Of a stretch of DNA of 64,000 nt, positions 16,436 through 26,436 are shown one piece after another; position 1 is the first letter of the stretch, and each line of letters opens with the position of its first letter. The notes under the pieces were generated by a model. It saw only the letters and a list, made by a program, of their open reading frames with translations. It made no database searches and was not told the origin of the DNA. Source of the DNA: an uncultured Actinomycetes bacterium (GTDB lineage: Bacteria > Actinomycetota > Actinomycetes > Nanopelagicales > Nanopelagicaceae). The DNA lies in assembly GCA_903895995.1 (NCBI GenBank), contig CAITVX010000020.1:1-64000 (forward strand), given 5' to 3'. The position numbers and the translations under genes are program-made.

Positions 16436-16915
16436 ATGACTGATCGCGAACTCTTACCTGTTGAAGTTATTGGCGTTCGCGTTGAGATGCCATCTAATCA
16501 ACCGATCGTCCTGCTTCGCGAAGTCGGCGGCACTAGGTATCTTCCGATCTGGGTGGGTGCTGTGGAAGCAAGTGCGATTGCCTTTGCTCAACAAGGGGTT
16601 ATACCTCCTAGGCCACTTCCTCATGATCTGATGAAGACCCTGATTGAAGAGATCGGAACCCCCTTGGTCTCTGTTGTTCTCACGCAGATGAAAGATGGGA
16701 TTTTCTATTCCGAACTTAACTTTGCAGGGGAGAAGAAGATCTCTGCTCGCCCCAGTGATGCGATCGCCCTGGCACTTCGTTGCGATGTCTCGATCTCTGC
16801 GACTGCAGAGCTCTTCTCTTCCGCCGGTATAGAGATCCCAGATGCGGCCGAGGATGAGGTCGAGAAGTTTCGTGAGTTCTTGGACCAGATCAACCCTGAC
16901 GATTTTCTTGGCTAA
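16436..16915 (+). CDS. Bifunctional nuclease family protein (DUF151)
   Basis: A 159-aa protein of the DUF151/BFN family, of which a plant member has DNase and RNase activity; the bacterial function is not settled. Family features are VEVIGVRVEMPSNQPIVLLRE, the YLPIWVGAVEASAIA segment and ISARPSDAIALALR. It lies between two MerR-type genes, as Rv1829 does in M. tuberculosis, so the arrangement is ancestral. No clear ribosome binding site is seen before ATG 16436, 16 bases after ftsR. Confidence 0.88.
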   Translation: MTDRELLPVEVIGVRVEMPSNQPIVLLREVGGTRYLPIWVGAVEASAIAFAQQGVIPPRPLPHDLMKTLIEEIGTPLVSVVLTQMKDGIFYSELNFAGEKKISARPSDAIALALRCDVSISATAELFSSAGIEIPDAAEDEVEKFREFLDQINPDDFLG

Positions 16916-16968
16916 GGGAAACCCTCGATCATTGGTTGAAGGTTTCTGAGGCTGGTGCGTGTCGGTTA

Positions 16969-16997
16969 TTGCACTCTCTAAACCCTCAACCTATCCT
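16969..16997 (+). promoter_or_regulatory. Sigma-A-like promoter for the second merR gene and gcvP
   Basis: TTGCAC (16969-16974) and TATCCT (16992-16997) are separated by 17 bases, predicting a start near 17004 and a leader of about 23 bases before GTG 17027. The rest of the 110-base gap (16916-17026) shows only an imperfect inverted repeat AAACCCTC/GAAGGTTT near 16919-16945. No glycine riboswitch fold was recognised. Confidence 0.55.
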
Positions 16998-17026
16998 TTA
17001 GCCATTCCCCATAGAAGTGAGCTGCC

Positions 17027-17542
17027 GTGAGTGATCATCCCATCGACCCAGAAGTCGGCTACAGAGGCGCTACAGCCTGCGTAGCGGCCGGAATTACCTA
17101 CCGCCAATTAGATTATTGGGCGCGAACAGAGTTGGTCGTACCAAGCATTAAGAGCGCTTCTGGATCTGGTTCGCAGAGACTCTATGGCTTTGGTGACATT
17201 CTCGTTTTAAAGATTGTTAAACGCTTATTGGATACCGGCGTATCACTGCAAAATATTCGTACAGCGGTTGAACACCTGCGAAGCAGGGGAGTATCTGATC
17301 TTGAGCGCATGACCTTGATGAGTGATGGCGTCTCGATCTATGAATGCTCGAGTGCAGACCAGATTGTCGATCTTTTGCAAGGCGGTCAAGGTGTCTTTGG
17401 AATTGCCATCTCAAAAGTGTGGAGCGAAGTCGAAGGTTCACTCTCTACCCTTCAGGGTGAGGTTAATGGTGAGTCCGTAGGTGTCGTAGGTAACGTAGGT
17501 AATGACGAACTTTCTCGCCGTCGGAAGGCAAAAGGGGCCTAA
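17027..17542 (+). CDS. MerR-family transcription regulator (Rv1830 type)
   Basis: A 171-aa MerR-like protein. The DNA-binding part covers about 10-85: YRGATACVAAGITYRQLDYWARTELV, then GSGSQRLYGFGDILVLKIVKRLLDTGVSLQNIRTAVEHLRS. The C-terminal 40 residues are rich in Gly, Val and charged residues (ending RRRKAKGA) and look disordered. Its place between the DUF151 gene and gcvP equals that of Rv1830. GTG 17027 is taken as start, with AGAAGTGAG upstream as a weak ribosome binding site. Regulation of neighbouring glycine or central metabolism genes is possible but not shown. Confidence 0.87.
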   Translation: MSDHPIDPEVGYRGATACVAAGITYRQLDYWARTELVVPSIKSASGSGSQRLYGFGDILVLKIVKRLLDTGVSLQNIRTAVEHLRSRGVSDLERMTLMSDGVSIYECSSADQIVDLLQGGQGVFGIAISKVWSEVEGSLSTLQGEVNGESVGVVGNVGNDELSRRRKAKGA

Positions 17543-17584
17543 TTCCCATATTCTTGCCCTACATAACGAGCTAGGGGATCATTC

Positions 17585-20440
17585 ATGAAGTATGAAGGCG
17601 AACAATTTGTTACTCGCCATATCGGTCCGACTAGTTCCGACGAAGCGCAAATGCTTCAGGTGCTCGGTTACACAGATATCAAAGAATTCATCAAAGATGT
17701 CGTTCCGGCGAATATTGCAATCGAGAAGAAGCTTTCTGAAGTTTTAGATAGTGCGAAGAGTGAAGTCGCTGTCATCGCTGAACTTCGTGAGATTGCATCA
17801 CAGAATCAAGTATTCACATCGCTTATTGGCGGTGGATATTATGGAACGATCACACCTCCGGTTATTAAGAGAAATGTTTTAGAGAATCCAGCTTGGTATA
17901 CCGCGTACACACCGTATCAACCTGAGATTTCACAAGGCCGGCTGGAAGCTCTCTTTGCCTTCCAGACAGTGATCTGCGAAATGACTGCTCTCAATCTCTC
18001 GAATGCTTCAATGCTAGATGAGGGAACTGCGGCAGCTGAGGCAATGACATTGGCTCGCAGATCATCTAAAGCAGGAGAAAACGCTGTATTTCTCATAGAA
18101 GAGCATGTTCATGCGCAGACAAAGGCTGTTGTGCAGACACGAGCTAAGCCACTTGGAATTACCGTTGTAGAGGTTGATGCAGGCGATCTTGCACGAGATG
18201 GTTTTGATGGAGAATTCTTTGGACTCTTACTCCAATACCCTGATGCAACGGGTGAAGTAATCGATTACTCCAAGGTTGCTGAGTACGCACATTCAAAAGA
18301 TGCACTCGTCATTGCTGCAACAGATCTCTTAGCCCTGACATTGATGAAGGCGCCAGGGGAGTGGGGAGCAGATATTGCAGTTGGTTCGGCTCAACGTTTT
18401 GGCGTCCCAATGGGATTTGGTGGGCCACATGCAGGATTTATGGCAGTTCGCGCGGGGCTTGAGAGATCTCTTCCAGGCAGATTAGTCGGACAGAGTATCG
18501 ACGCTCATGGCAATCCAGCGTTTCGTTTAGCACTGCAGACACGAGAGCAACACATTCGTCGCGATAAGGCCACGAGCAATATTTGTACCGCACAGGTTCT
18601 GCTCGCAAATATGAGCGCTTTCTATGCAATGTGGCACGGTCCGCAAGGGCTACGTGCGATTGCCGAGCAAATTCATGGCTATGCATCGAGATTGCAGAGT
18701 GCATCACAATCACGCAACACAAATATTTTCGATACGGTCACGATTGATGTAGCAGATGCCTCTTCGTTACACGCTGCCGCCGCTAAGAAGAAGATCAATT
18801 TTGGAAGGGTTTCGAATACCCAGATTCGTATCTCTTTTGACGAGACAACAACGAATGAAACATTCAATGATGTTCTCACGATCCTTGGTTTATCCGATGG
18901 CGCGTCTATCGAAGTGCCAGCCAGCCTGCGTCGCACATCTACTTACCTTACGCATCCGGTTTTCAATACCTATCAATCAGAAACTTCGATGATGCGTTAC
19001 TTGCGCACATTGGCTGATAGAGACTTGGCTCTGGATCGCACGATGATTCCACTTGGTTCATGCACCATGAAGTTGAATGCGACCACAGAGATGGAAGCGG
19101 TTACCTGGCCAGAGTTTGCATCATTGCACCCATTCGCCCCGGCCGATCAATCACAAGGTTCTCGTCTGCTCATTGCCCAACTTTCGAAATGGTTAGTTGA
19201 GATCACTGGCTATGACGCCGTCTCGCTGCAACCTAATGCTGGTAGCCAGGGGGAGTTCGCTGGACTTTTAGCTATTAGAAATTTCCACGATTCACGCGGA
19301 GAACACTCTCGTAATATCTGCCTTATTCCTTCAAGCGCTCACGGCACAAATGCGGCCAGCGCAGTTATGGCTGGCATGAAAGTCATTGTTATCGAGTGCG
19401 ATGAACAAGGCAATGTAAGCCTCTCTGATCTCAAGGCGAAGATCGCCGAACATGGATCAGCCTTAGCTGCGCTGATGGTCACATATCCATCTACGCATGG
19501 AGTATTTGAATCAGCGATCTCCGAGATTTGCGCGCTCATTCATGACGCTGGCGGACAGGTATATGTAGATGGCGCGAATCTCAATGCGCTAGTCGGAACG
19601 GCGCAACCCGGAAAATTTGGGGCAGATGTCTCACACCTGAACTTGCATAAGACATTTTGTATTCCACATGGTGGTGGGGGACCAGGCGTTGGTCCAGTGA
19701 TCGCGAAGGCACACCTCGCTCCATTCTTACCAAATCATCCACTTGATTCTCTCGCTGGACCTGCAACAGGTCCTGGGCCAATCTCTGCTGCGCCATTTGG
19801 ATCGGCGAGTATCTTGCCTATCTCATGGGCATATATCCGCTTGATGGGGGGAGAAGGTCTCACTCATGCAACTGAGGTAGCGATTCTCAATGCGAATTAC
19901 ATGGCTGCTAGATTGAAGAGTTCGTACCCAATTCTGTATACAGGCAATAAGGGCCTCGTCGCTCATGAGTGCATTCTCGATATGCGTGAGATCACGAAAA
20001 TCTCAGGAGTAACTGTTGATGACATTGCAAAGCGCTTAATGGACTTTGGGTTCCATGCGCCAACGATGTCCTTCCCAGTCGCCGGAACTCTGATGATCGA
20101 GCCAACTGAATCAGAAGATATTCTGGAGATGAATCGCTTCATCGATGCGATGATTGCTATTCGCGCAGAGATTGATCATGTGATTGAGGGCAAGATCGCT
20201 GTTGAAGAATCACCGCTTCGTCACGCCCCACACACCATAGGAGCGATCGCTGCAACAACATGGGAGAGAAGTTATGCCCGTGAAGTGGGAGCCTTCCCAG
20301 CAACAATGACCGGGCTAATCCCTGGGGAGTTGATCGGAACTAAAGGTAAGTATTGGCCAACGGTTGGTCGCATCGATGGAGCTTTCGGTGACCGAAACCT
20401 TGTCTGCTCTTGCCCACCGATAGAGGCCTATAGCTCGTAA
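17585..20440 (+). CDS. gcvP: Glycine dehydrogenase (decarboxylating), P protein
   Basis: The PLP enzyme that decarboxylates glycine and passes the aminomethyl group to lipoyl-GcvH. The 951-aa protein is the single-chain form: an N-terminal half ([41 protein letters not shown]) and a C-terminal half with the PLP-binding Lys689 in [17 protein letters not shown]. Length and motifs are complete. AGGGG seven bases before ATG 17585 serves as ribosome binding site. It is probably cotranscribed with the MerR gene 42 bases upstream and ends the plus-strand block that faces the mannosyltransferase gene. Confidence 0.97.
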   Translation: MKYEGEQFVTRHIGPTSSDEAQMLQVLGYTDIKEFIKDVVPANIAIEKKLSEVLDSAKSEVAVIAELREIASQNQVFTSLIGGGYYGTITPPVIKRNVLENPAWYTAYTPYQPEISQGRLEALFAFQTVICEMTALNLSNASMLDEGTAAAEAMTLARRSSKAGENAVFLIEEHVHAQTKAVVQTRAKPLGITVVEVDAGDLARDGFDGEFFGLLLQYPDATGEVIDYSKVAEYAHSKDALVIAATDLLALTLMKAPGEWGADIAVGSAQRFGVPMGFGGPHAGFMAVRAGLERSLPGRLVGQSIDAHGNPAFRLALQTREQHIRRDKATSNICTAQVLLANMSAFYAMWHGPQGLRAIAEQIHGYASRLQSASQSRNTNIFDTVTIDVADASSLHAAAAKKKINFGRVSNTQIRISFDETTTNETFNDVLTILGLSDGASIEVPASLRRTSTYLTHPVFNTYQSETSMMRYLRTLADRDLALDRTMIPLGSCTMKLNATTEMEAVTWPEFASLHPFAPADQSQGSRLLIAQLSKWLVEITGYDAVSLQPNAGSQGEFAGLLAIRNFHDSRGEHSRNICLIPSSAHGTNAASAVMAGMKVIVIECDEQGNVSLSDLKAKIAEHGSALAALMVTYPSTHGVFESAISEICALIHDAGGQVYVDGANLNALVGTAQPGKFGADVSHLNLHKTFCIPHGGGGPGVGPVIAKAHLAPFLPNHPLDSLAGPATGPGPISAAPFGSASILPISWAYIRLMGGEGLTHATEVAILNANYMAARLKSSYPILYTGNKGLVAHECILDMREITKISGVTVDDIAKRLMDFGFHAPTMSFPVAGTLMIEPTESEDILEMNRFIDAMIAIRAEIDHVIEGKIAVEESPLRHAPHTIGAIAATTWERSYAREVGAFPATMTGLIPGELIGTKGKYWPTVGRIDGAFGDRNLVCSCPPIEAYSS

Positions 20441-20441
20441 G

Positions 20442-20484
20442 AGGCTTCTAGAGCCTGTTTTGGATGACCTTCTAGGCTCGTTTG
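20442..20484 (+). terminator. Possible terminator after gcvP
   Basis: AGGCT-TCTAG-AGCCT (20442-20456) is followed by GTTTT, and an alternative stem pairs GAGCCT (20451-20456) with AGGCTC (20474-20479), followed by GTTTG. Either stem is short and the T runs are poor, so the call is weak. The remaining bases to the convergent gene at 20526 contain only the small palindrome TACATAATGTA (20513-20523). Confidence 0.35.
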
Positions 20485-20525
20485 AGTGGAGAGGGGTCGA
20501 TTTCTCGTACCTTACATAATGTAGA

Positions 20526-21251
20526 TTATCGGCGATTGAACCTACGCTGGAAACCCCAGATCGTCGTTCTCTCAAGGGCTTCAAACACTATCCGCTTGCT
20601 CATCTTTGACCTGCCCTGTGTTCGTTCAATAAATGTAATCGGCACTTCTGCAACTTTTAATCCAGCATCGAAAGCTCGCATCGCAATCTCAATTTGAAAT
20701 CCATATCCTAAAGTTTGGATGCTACGAAGATCTAGCGTTTCCAGAAGGTTCTTACTCAGAACTCGATAGCCACCAGTTAAGTCCTTATAGGGAACTTTCA
20801 GGGCGATTTCGGCATACCAGGTGCCAATTCGTGAGATCGCCCGCCGGTAAAAGGGCCAGTTTTCGACCTTTCCGCCTGTCATCCATCGCGTTCCTAAAAC
20901 GAGATCTGCATCGCGTGAAGCATCTAAAAGTCGACCTAATTCTTCGGGTTGATGGCTTCCATCCGCATCCATTTCAACGACATAGTCAAAGGAGTGTTCC
21001 AGCGCCCATGCAAAAGCCGCCAAATATGCAGGACCTAATCCAGATTTAGAACTCCTCTTTAAAAGGTGTATTCGAGAATTCGCCAACCCCTGGGCCATCG
21101 CCTCAACGATATTAGCTGTTCCATCCGGTGACCCATCATCGATAACAAGAATCGATAATCCTGGGATGCCTGTTGCAAGAGTTCGTTCAATGACCCCGCG
21201 AATATTCTCCGCTTCGTTATAGGTAGGAATGCAGATTAAATAGGTTGACAT
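20526..21251 (-). CDS. Polyprenol-phosphate mannosyltransferase-like glycosyltransferase (GT2)
   Basis: A 241-aa family 2 glycosyltransferase of the dolichol-phosphate mannose synthase type, expected to move mannose from GDP-mannose to polyprenyl phosphate at the membrane for lipoglycan or protein mannosylation. Motifs: IPTYNEAENIRGVIERTL at the start, the nucleotide-binding LVIDDGSPDGT, VEMDADGSHQPEEL with the metal-binding DAD, and KVPYKDLTGGYRVLS. It has no transmembrane extension, so it matches the catalytic domain alone (Ppm1 D2 type). It is the last gene of the minus-strand run from pafB. Confidence 0.87.
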   Translation of the reverse strand: MSTYLICIPTYNEAENIRGVIERTLATGIPGLSILVIDDGSPDGTANIVEAMAQGLANSRIHLLKRSSKSGLGPAYLAAFAWALEHSFDYVVEMDADGSHQPEELGRLLDASRDADLVLGTRWMTGGKVENWPFYRRAISRIGTWYAEIALKVPYKDLTGGYRVLSKNLLETLDLRSIQTLGYGFQIEIAMRAFDAGLKVAEVPITFIERTQGRSKMSKRIVFEALERTTIWGFQRRFNRR

Positions 21252-21260
21252 AATGTGCTG

Positions 21261-22160
21261 CTACCAACCCAGGGCTGCAATGAGTCGATCAACACTTGCA
21301 CCCAATCCATACTGATCTTTGAATGCATAGATCTCACTGAGGTCTTGTGGAACTTTCGGAAGAGCAATCTCCATAGTTGGCACTGGAACATCGAGTGCGC
21401 AGTGAACCAATGTGGGAGCGATCTTTATATAGTCACTCCCCTCAATCAATCTCTTACGAAGCAATGGTGTCAATCTCTCATCATCATTATGTGCTGCGGC
21501 CAAACTCTCTTCAATCGTCGCAAATGAATTAGCGATAATTGCTGCACCTTTTTCACCGATACCTTTGACCCCTGGAAGTCCATCAGATGCATCGCCGCGT
21601 ATCATGGCAAAGAGCGCATATCGCTCCCCCGGGATTTCATATTTTTGCTTTATCCATGCGAGATCAACAACTTCTTGTTGCGAGAAACCCTTAGCGAGAT
21701 AGATGACCTTTACCTTTCTTGCATCATCAACGAGCTGAAAGAGATCCCGATCTCCGGTGACGATATGAATCGGACCCTTCTCGCTCTTTGAGTAGGTCGC
21801 AATGAGATCATCTGCTTCATAATTATCGACACCTACCATTGGTAAACCAAAGAGATCGAGCAGATCTAAAAGAAGAGGAATCTGTGGCGCCAATGTATCT
21901 GGCTCATCTTCCTTGCCAGCCTCATCAACGCGATTAGCTTTATAGCCTGGGAAAATATCTGTACGCCAGGTAGGGCGCCAATCTCCTTCAAGACAGGCGA
22001 CTATTCGTGTTGGTTTGTATTGGGTCACCAACCTCGCAGTCATATCCAAGAATCCGCGAATTGCATTGACCGGAGTTCCATCTGGAGCGACCATCGTGTC
22101 GGGCATTCCGTAATAGGCGCGATACCACAGTGATGCGCTATCTATAAGAAGAAGGCTCAT
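21261..22160 (-). CDS. 5'-3' exonuclease (PolA N-terminal nuclease type)
   Basis: A 299-aa stand-alone 5'-3' exonuclease/flap nuclease like the N-terminal domain of DNA polymerase I. It has LLIDSASLWYRAYYG at the start, the metal-ligand segments VGVDNYEADDLIATY and IVTGDRDLFQLV, and the helix-hairpin-helix region DGLPGVKGIGEKGAAII. It would remove RNA primers or flaps. The GTG/ATG region overlaps the helY end by four bases. A gene of this kind lies beside helY in M. tuberculosis too (Rv2090). Confidence 0.9.
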   Translation of the reverse strand: MSLLLIDSASLWYRAYYGMPDTMVAPDGTPVNAIRGFLDMTARLVTQYKPTRIVACLEGDWRPTWRTDIFPGYKANRVDEAGKEDEPDTLAPQIPLLLDLLDLFGLPMVGVDNYEADDLIATYSKSEKGPIHIVTGDRDLFQLVDDARKVKVIYLAKGFSQQEVVDLAWIKQKYEIPGERYALFAMIRGDASDGLPGVKGIGEKGAAIIANSFATIEESLAAAHNDDERLTPLLRKRLIEGSDYIKIAPTLVHCALDVPVPTMEIALPKVPQDLSEIYAFKDQYGLGASVDRLIAALGW

Positions 22161-24541
22161 GCAACAGCTCCGGCATAGGAAATAATTCCGCGATCGATCT
22201 GATCAAGGGCGTCGCGGGCAACCTTTTCAAGGTGTGGAGATGCGCTCGCGATTTGGCGCAAGAGGTCGATGATCTGTTTTGTAGAACGCACAAAATCTCC
22301 CACCGTTAACTCTGTTCCCTTCAAAATGGCAGAGAGTGAGTGACCACTCGCCCATCTGTAGGAAGCCATGCAGAATCCTAAATCAGGTTCGCGCATTGGT
22401 TCTAGCCCCAGATCTTTTTCATCTTCATGGATTCGTTTCCAGAGAAGGGTGAGCTCCCCCAGGGCTTTCTGAACTTCACCATGTGGAATCTTTGGCGTCT
22501 CATCTCTACGAGCCTCGTAAACGAGTGCCGATAAAACACTGACGATCTCTTGGGCATTGAGCGAATCAAATGCACCTGTACGAATCATCTCTGCGATCAG
22601 AAGATCTGTTTCTCCATAGATCTTTGCCAGAATAAGCCCCCACCGTGTGATCACTCCAGCCTCAAGGTAACCGTATCTCTCCAACATAATCTGAACGAGA
22701 TCAAAACGTCTTGCGATGACATCGGTTCGATTGCTCACACGATCATTGAGCCCCTTATTCTCGCGTCGCAACCTGCCAGCACGCTCTGCAATGCGTGCAT
22801 GCATCTCGCGGTCTGAGCAGCCATGGCATGGATGGCTCCGCAGATTTTTGCGGAATGCAATGATCTCCTCTTCGATCAAGAGCGCCTTAGCCTTCTTCTG
22901 CTTGTTGATGGTCTTCTCAAGTTCTTTGATGTCAGCTCTGATCTGCCAATACTCATCAAAGTTCCCTAGATGACACTCCATCTCAGCAAGGAGCGTTGCG
23001 ATCGCTGAATCGTTGCGCCGGATCTGTTTCGCTAACCCAACAACCGCTTTATCTGCTTGATATTGTGCAAAAGAAGCCTCAAGACTTGTCCGCGCTCTCT
23101 CAGCGCCGAACTGGGAGATCAAATTGATCGTCATGTTGTACGTAGGTTTGAAGGAGCTTTTCAAGGGATAGGTTCTAGTGGATGCGAGGCCCGCAACTGA
23201 AGCTGACTCAACATCCTTGTTCCACAAAATAACGGCGTTGCCTTCGATATCGATTCCGCGGCGTCCTGCTCTTCCTGTTAACTGAGTGAACTCCCCGGGT
23301 GAGATAGAGACATGTGACTCCCCATTCCACTTACTGAGTTTCTCTAACACGACGGTACGTGCGGGCATATTGATACCTAGTGCGAGTGTCTCTGTAGCGA
23401 AGACACATTTAACCAACCCCGCTTGGAAGAGCTCCTCAACCGTCTCTTTGAACGATGGTAAGAGACCTGCATGATGTGCCGCGATTCCACGTTCAAGTCC
23501 CTCTAACCATTCGTGAAAACCGAGAACCACAAGGTCTTCTTCTGGGATATTTTCCGTCGCTCTGAAGACAATCTCTCGGATCTTTGCTCGTTCATCAGCA
23601 TTTGTGAGTCGAATCCCAGCGGTGAGACACTGGTGAACCGCTGCCTGGCAGGCATCGCGGGAGAAGATAAAGGTAATCGCAGGAAGCAATCCCTCACGAT
23701 TGAGTTTCTCGATCACATCTGATCGACCCATAACGCGAATATTTGGTTTATCGCTCTCTCGCCAATTTCTCTGATGGGTCTTACCGGATGCTCCGTATTT
23801 TACTTTTACTTGACGATAACTCTCACGCTCTAACCTGACGATCTCAGGGTTTACCTTTCCCGTGGAAAGAAATAGATCGAGCAGTTGATTCCCGAAGAGA
23901 ACGTGTTGATAGAGCGGGACTGGCCTGATCTCACTAACAATAACCTCGGTATCCCCGCGAACTTCGTTGAGCCAATCCCCAAATTCTTCTGCGTTAGAGA
24001 CGGTCGCAGAGAGTGATGCAACCTGAATGGTCTCAGGCAGATGGATGAGGATTTCCTCCCAGACCGCTCCCCTAAATTTATCTGCCAGATAATGAACCTC
24101 ATCCATGACAACAAATCCAAGATCCTTCAGCGTATGCGAGTTGGAATAGATCATGTTACGTAAAACTTCAGTCGTCATCACGACAAGTGGGGCTTCCGAA
24201 TTTATGCTGGTATCTCCGGTGAGCAGACCAACACGATTCTCCCCATACATCTCTTTCAAATCCTGATACTTCTGGTTGGAGAGTGCCTTGATGGGCGCTG
24301 TGTAAAAACACTTCTTCCCCTGTTCGATCGCTAAATAGGCTGCGAACTCCCCGACAATTGTCTTACCTGCTCCTGTTGGGGCGGCAACGAGAACGCCCTT
24401 ACCATCCTCGAGGGATCTACAACCAGCTACTTGAAAATCATCCAACTCGAAGGGAAACTTCGCTGCGAAGGAAGCAACCTTTGAATATTTACTACGCACC
24501 TTCGCTGCTGCAAATCTCTCAGCGGGAGTCATCTCACTCAT
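22157..24541 (-). CDS. helY: Superfamily 2 DEAD/DEAH-box helicase, HelY (Ski2/Mtr4-like)
   Basis: A 794-aa Ski2-like ATP-dependent helicase. Motifs are intact: Walker A APTGAGKTIVGEF, DEVHYLADKFRG (motif II), SATVSNAEEFGDW (motif III) and QLTGRAGRRGID (motif VI). The C-terminal third contains a predicted coiled region with a HPCHGCSD cysteine pair. The length is somewhat shorter than mycobacterial HelY of about 900 aa. The substrate is unknown; RNA processing is inferred from Mtr4/Ski2 homology. It overlaps the lipid kinase gene by four bases (ATGA). Confidence 0.9.
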   Translation of the reverse strand: MSEMTPAERFAAAKVRSKYSKVASFAAKFPFELDDFQVAGCRSLEDGKGVLVAAPTGAGKTIVGEFAAYLAIEQGKKCFYTAPIKALSNQKYQDLKEMYGENRVGLLTGDTSINSEAPLVVMTTEVLRNMIYSNSHTLKDLGFVVMDEVHYLADKFRGAVWEEILIHLPETIQVASLSATVSNAEEFGDWLNEVRGDTEVIVSEIRPVPLYQHVLFGNQLLDLFLSTGKVNPEIVRLERESYRQVKVKYGASGKTHQRNWRESDKPNIRVMGRSDVIEKLNREGLLPAITFIFSRDACQAAVHQCLTAGIRLTNADERAKIREIVFRATENIPEEDLVVLGFHEWLEGLERGIAAHHAGLLPSFKETVEELFQAGLVKCVFATETLALGINMPARTVVLEKLSKWNGESHVSISPGEFTQLTGRAGRRGIDIEGNAVILWNKDVESASVAGLASTRTYPLKSSFKPTYNMTINLISQFGAERARTSLEASFAQYQADKAVVGLAKQIRRNDSAIATLLAEMECHLGNFDEYWQIRADIKELEKTINKQKKAKALLIEEEIIAFRKNLRSHPCHGCSDREMHARIAERAGRLRRENKGLNDRVSNRTDVIARRFDLVQIMLERYGYLEAGVITRWGLILAKIYGETDLLIAEMIRTGAFDSLNAQEIVSVLSALVYEARRDETPKIPHGEVQKALGELTLLWKRIHEDEKDLGLEPMREPDLGFCMASYRWASGHSLSAILKGTELTVGDFVRSTKQIIDLLRQIASASPHLEKVARDALDQIDRGIISYAGAVA

Positions 24542-25425
24542 GAGTGAAGAATTCTCAGCGCTTGTGGAATGACGTTGATATCTATAGGAAGCTCTCCAAC
24601 AAACTCGCCATCCGCATAGGCCTTTGCATGTGCTTTGACATGGATAGATTTACCTTGCACGAGCTCGATCGCAGGATGTTTTATATGACTTCCTTTGTAG
24701 ACTTTGGGAAAAACTTTTAGTAGTTCTAAAGTGCTCACTCTATTCAGTATCAGAACATCCAATAAACCATCGGCGTGATCTGCACGTGGAACTATCTGCA
24801 TTCCACCGCCATAATTCGGTCCATTGGCGATTGCGATCAGCATCGCTCGTCGTTCAAATGCAACCCCATCAATTGTTAATGTGAAGAGCTGGGGTTTGAA
24901 AAATGAAAGTTCAAGAATCATCGCAAGAACATACTTCGCCCTGCCTCGAAGGAGGTGAGAACTATTTGCTCGCTCATTGACAAGAGCATCAAAACCTAAA
25001 CTTAAAATCTGCGCGGAAAGAAATGATGAGCTGGCACTATTGATCTGCATGAGATCAATGTTCGTGAAAGATTCCTTCTCGATCACATTGAGAAGCTCTG
25101 AGGTTGATAGGTTGAATCCTCCGATGGAGCGTGCAAAATCATTCCCAGTTCCCGCAGGCAATACACCAAAGGCAATCTTCGATGAGACGGCGATCGGTAG
25201 CAAAGTATGGACAAGTCCATCTCCACCGACTGCTATCAAAGCGTCAAACTCCTCTTTAGCCATAGCCGACTCAATCTCTGCAAGCATCCTGCCTTCCCCC
25301 GCTGTATTAACGAGGCTAACATCGAAACCGGCCTTCTCGCACGCGATGAGAAATGCGGCCGCTTTCTTGCCTGCCTTCCCATTGCCTGCATGTGGATTGA
25401 CGACAAGGAGAATCTTCTTACTCAT
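24538..25425 (-). CDS. Diacylglycerol kinase family lipid kinase
   Basis: A 295-aa soluble lipid kinase of the DagK/YegS family, which phosphorylates diacylglycerol or related lipids. It shows VNPHAGNGKAGKKAA at the N-terminus, the ATP-binding AVGGDGLVHTLLP (GGDG motif) and LPAGTGNDFARSIGG, and a C-terminal beta-rich domain ending in YADGEFVGELPI. Length is typical. Its start lies eight bases inside the tatC end, so it belongs to the tat-helY operon. The precise lipid cannot be deduced. Confidence 0.9.
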   Translation of the reverse strand: MSKKILLVVNPHAGNGKAGKKAAAFLIACEKAGFDVSLVNTAGEGRMLAEIESAMAKEEFDALIAVGGDGLVHTLLPIAVSSKIAFGVLPAGTGNDFARSIGGFNLSTSELLNVIEKESFTNIDLMQINSASSSFLSAQILSLGFDALVNERANSSHLLRGRAKYVLAMILELSFFKPQLFTLTIDGVAFERRAMLIAIANGPNYGGGMQIVPRADHADGLLDVLILNRVSTLELLKVFPKVYKGSHIKHPAIELVQGKSIHVKAHAKAYADGEFVGELPIDINVIPQALRILHS

Positions 25426-26191
25426 GAGAACGCTGTTTTTTGGAACGACGTCGATCGTTGATTAACGCGATGCCACCCGCGCCGAAATAGAGGAATATAA
25501 GCGGTAAGGCGAGAATCGACATCGTAAGCGGATCCCCTGTCGGAGAGAATGCTGCCGTGAAAAAAGTAATTCCAAAGATCGCAACTCTCCATGGTTTGAG
25601 AATCGCTCTCCCTGAAAGAATATTCGCCATATTGAGCGCCAGGAGAAAGACAGGTAATTCGAAGGCAAGGGCAAAAACTAGTATCAAACGTAGAACGAAA
25701 TTGAGGTAGTCATCGAAGCGAACGAGATTATTGATCGACGATGGTGTAAAACCAAGAAGTGCCTTCACTGCAAGAGGGAGAACGAGATAACCCAGATACG
25801 CTCCCCCGGCGAAGAATGGGGTTGCAACTGCAACGAAAGAGAAGGCATATCGCTTCTCTCTGGAATGCAGACCAGGTGAGACGAATGCCCAGAGTTGGTA
25901 GAGCCAGATCGGTGAAGAGAGGATCAATCCCACGTAGAACGAGACCGTAACTTGAAGATTTAAGGGACCAAGTACTCCATTGACATAAAGTGCGCCACAG
26001 TGGCCGAGTCCTGAGATATGAGCTCGGTCTAAATTGCAGATGGGCTTCGCCAAAGCATTTACTATCTTGGGATAGAAGAACCAGCCAGCTCCTGAGAGAA
26101 GCAGGATTGCAATCGCAGATCTAACGACACGTTTGCGTAATTCTCTAAAGTGTTCGAGCAGCGGCATTCGGCCACTCTCACGTGAGAGCAT
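25418..26191 (-). CDS. tatC: Sec-independent protein translocase TatC
   Basis: TatC is the receptor that recognises twin-arginine signal peptides in the membrane. The 257-aa protein starts with the conserved MPLLEHFRELRKRVV segment (residues 9-23) and has six hydrophobic helices, including AILLLSGAGWFFYP, VSFYVGLILSSPIWLYQLW, FFAGGAYLGYLVLPLA and the last pair near the C-terminus. A basic tail (RRRSKKQRSHE) faces the cytoplasm. ATG 26191 or ATG 26167 may be the start. It follows tatA by eight bases, as in most actinobacteria. Confidence 0.95.
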   Translation of the reverse strand: MLSRESGRMPLLEHFRELRKRVVRSAIAILLLSGAGWFFYPKIVNALAKPICNLDRAHISGLGHCGALYVNGVLGPLNLQVTVSFYVGLILSSPIWLYQLWAFVSPGLHSREKRYAFSFVAVATPFFAGGAYLGYLVLPLAVKALLGFTPSSINNLVRFDDYLNFVLRLILVFALAFELPVFLLALNMANILSGRAILKPWRVAIFGITFFTAAFSPTGDPLTMSILALPLIFLYFGAGGIALINDRRRSKKQRSHE

Positions 26192-26199
26192 CTCTGCGC

Positions 26200-26406
26200 T
26201 TACTTAGTCTGGTCTGAGTCAGGCTTCTTGTCGTCGCCTGTATCTTTGAGCTCGCTCTTGAAGATCTTCAGTGACTTGGCAATTGATTTTGCTGAATCGG
26301 GAAGGCGGTTCGCCCCAAAGAGCACGACGAGTACCAGAATGATGAATAGCCAGTGGCTTGGTTGTTCTAGACCGAACACGAGACCCTCTTTTCCGATCCG
26401 AGACAT
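26200..26406 (-). CDS. tatA: Sec-independent protein translocase TatA
   Basis: TatA forms the translocation assembly of the Tat pathway. The 68-aa protein has one transmembrane helix ([13 protein letters not shown], about 18-30), the hinge [19 protein letters not shown] amphipathic helix, and a charged C-terminal tail with many Asp and Lys. Length and layout are typical. It lies between pafC and tatC. The N-terminal dozen residues ([12 protein letters not shown]) are slightly longer than usual; no closer in-frame start codon is present before the helix. Confidence 0.93.
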   Translation of the reverse strand: MSRIGKEGLVFGLEQPSHWLFIILVLVVLFGANRLPDSAKSIAKSLKIFKSELKDTGDDKKPDSDQTK

Positions 26407-26436
26407 AGCTTCTGCCTAGAATCAATAAGGCCAAGA

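Noticed and set aside
16916-17026. Glycine riboswitch upstream of the merR-gcvP unit
   Set aside because: The gap is short, the conserved glycine aptamer core was not recognised, and only a weak inverted repeat is present.
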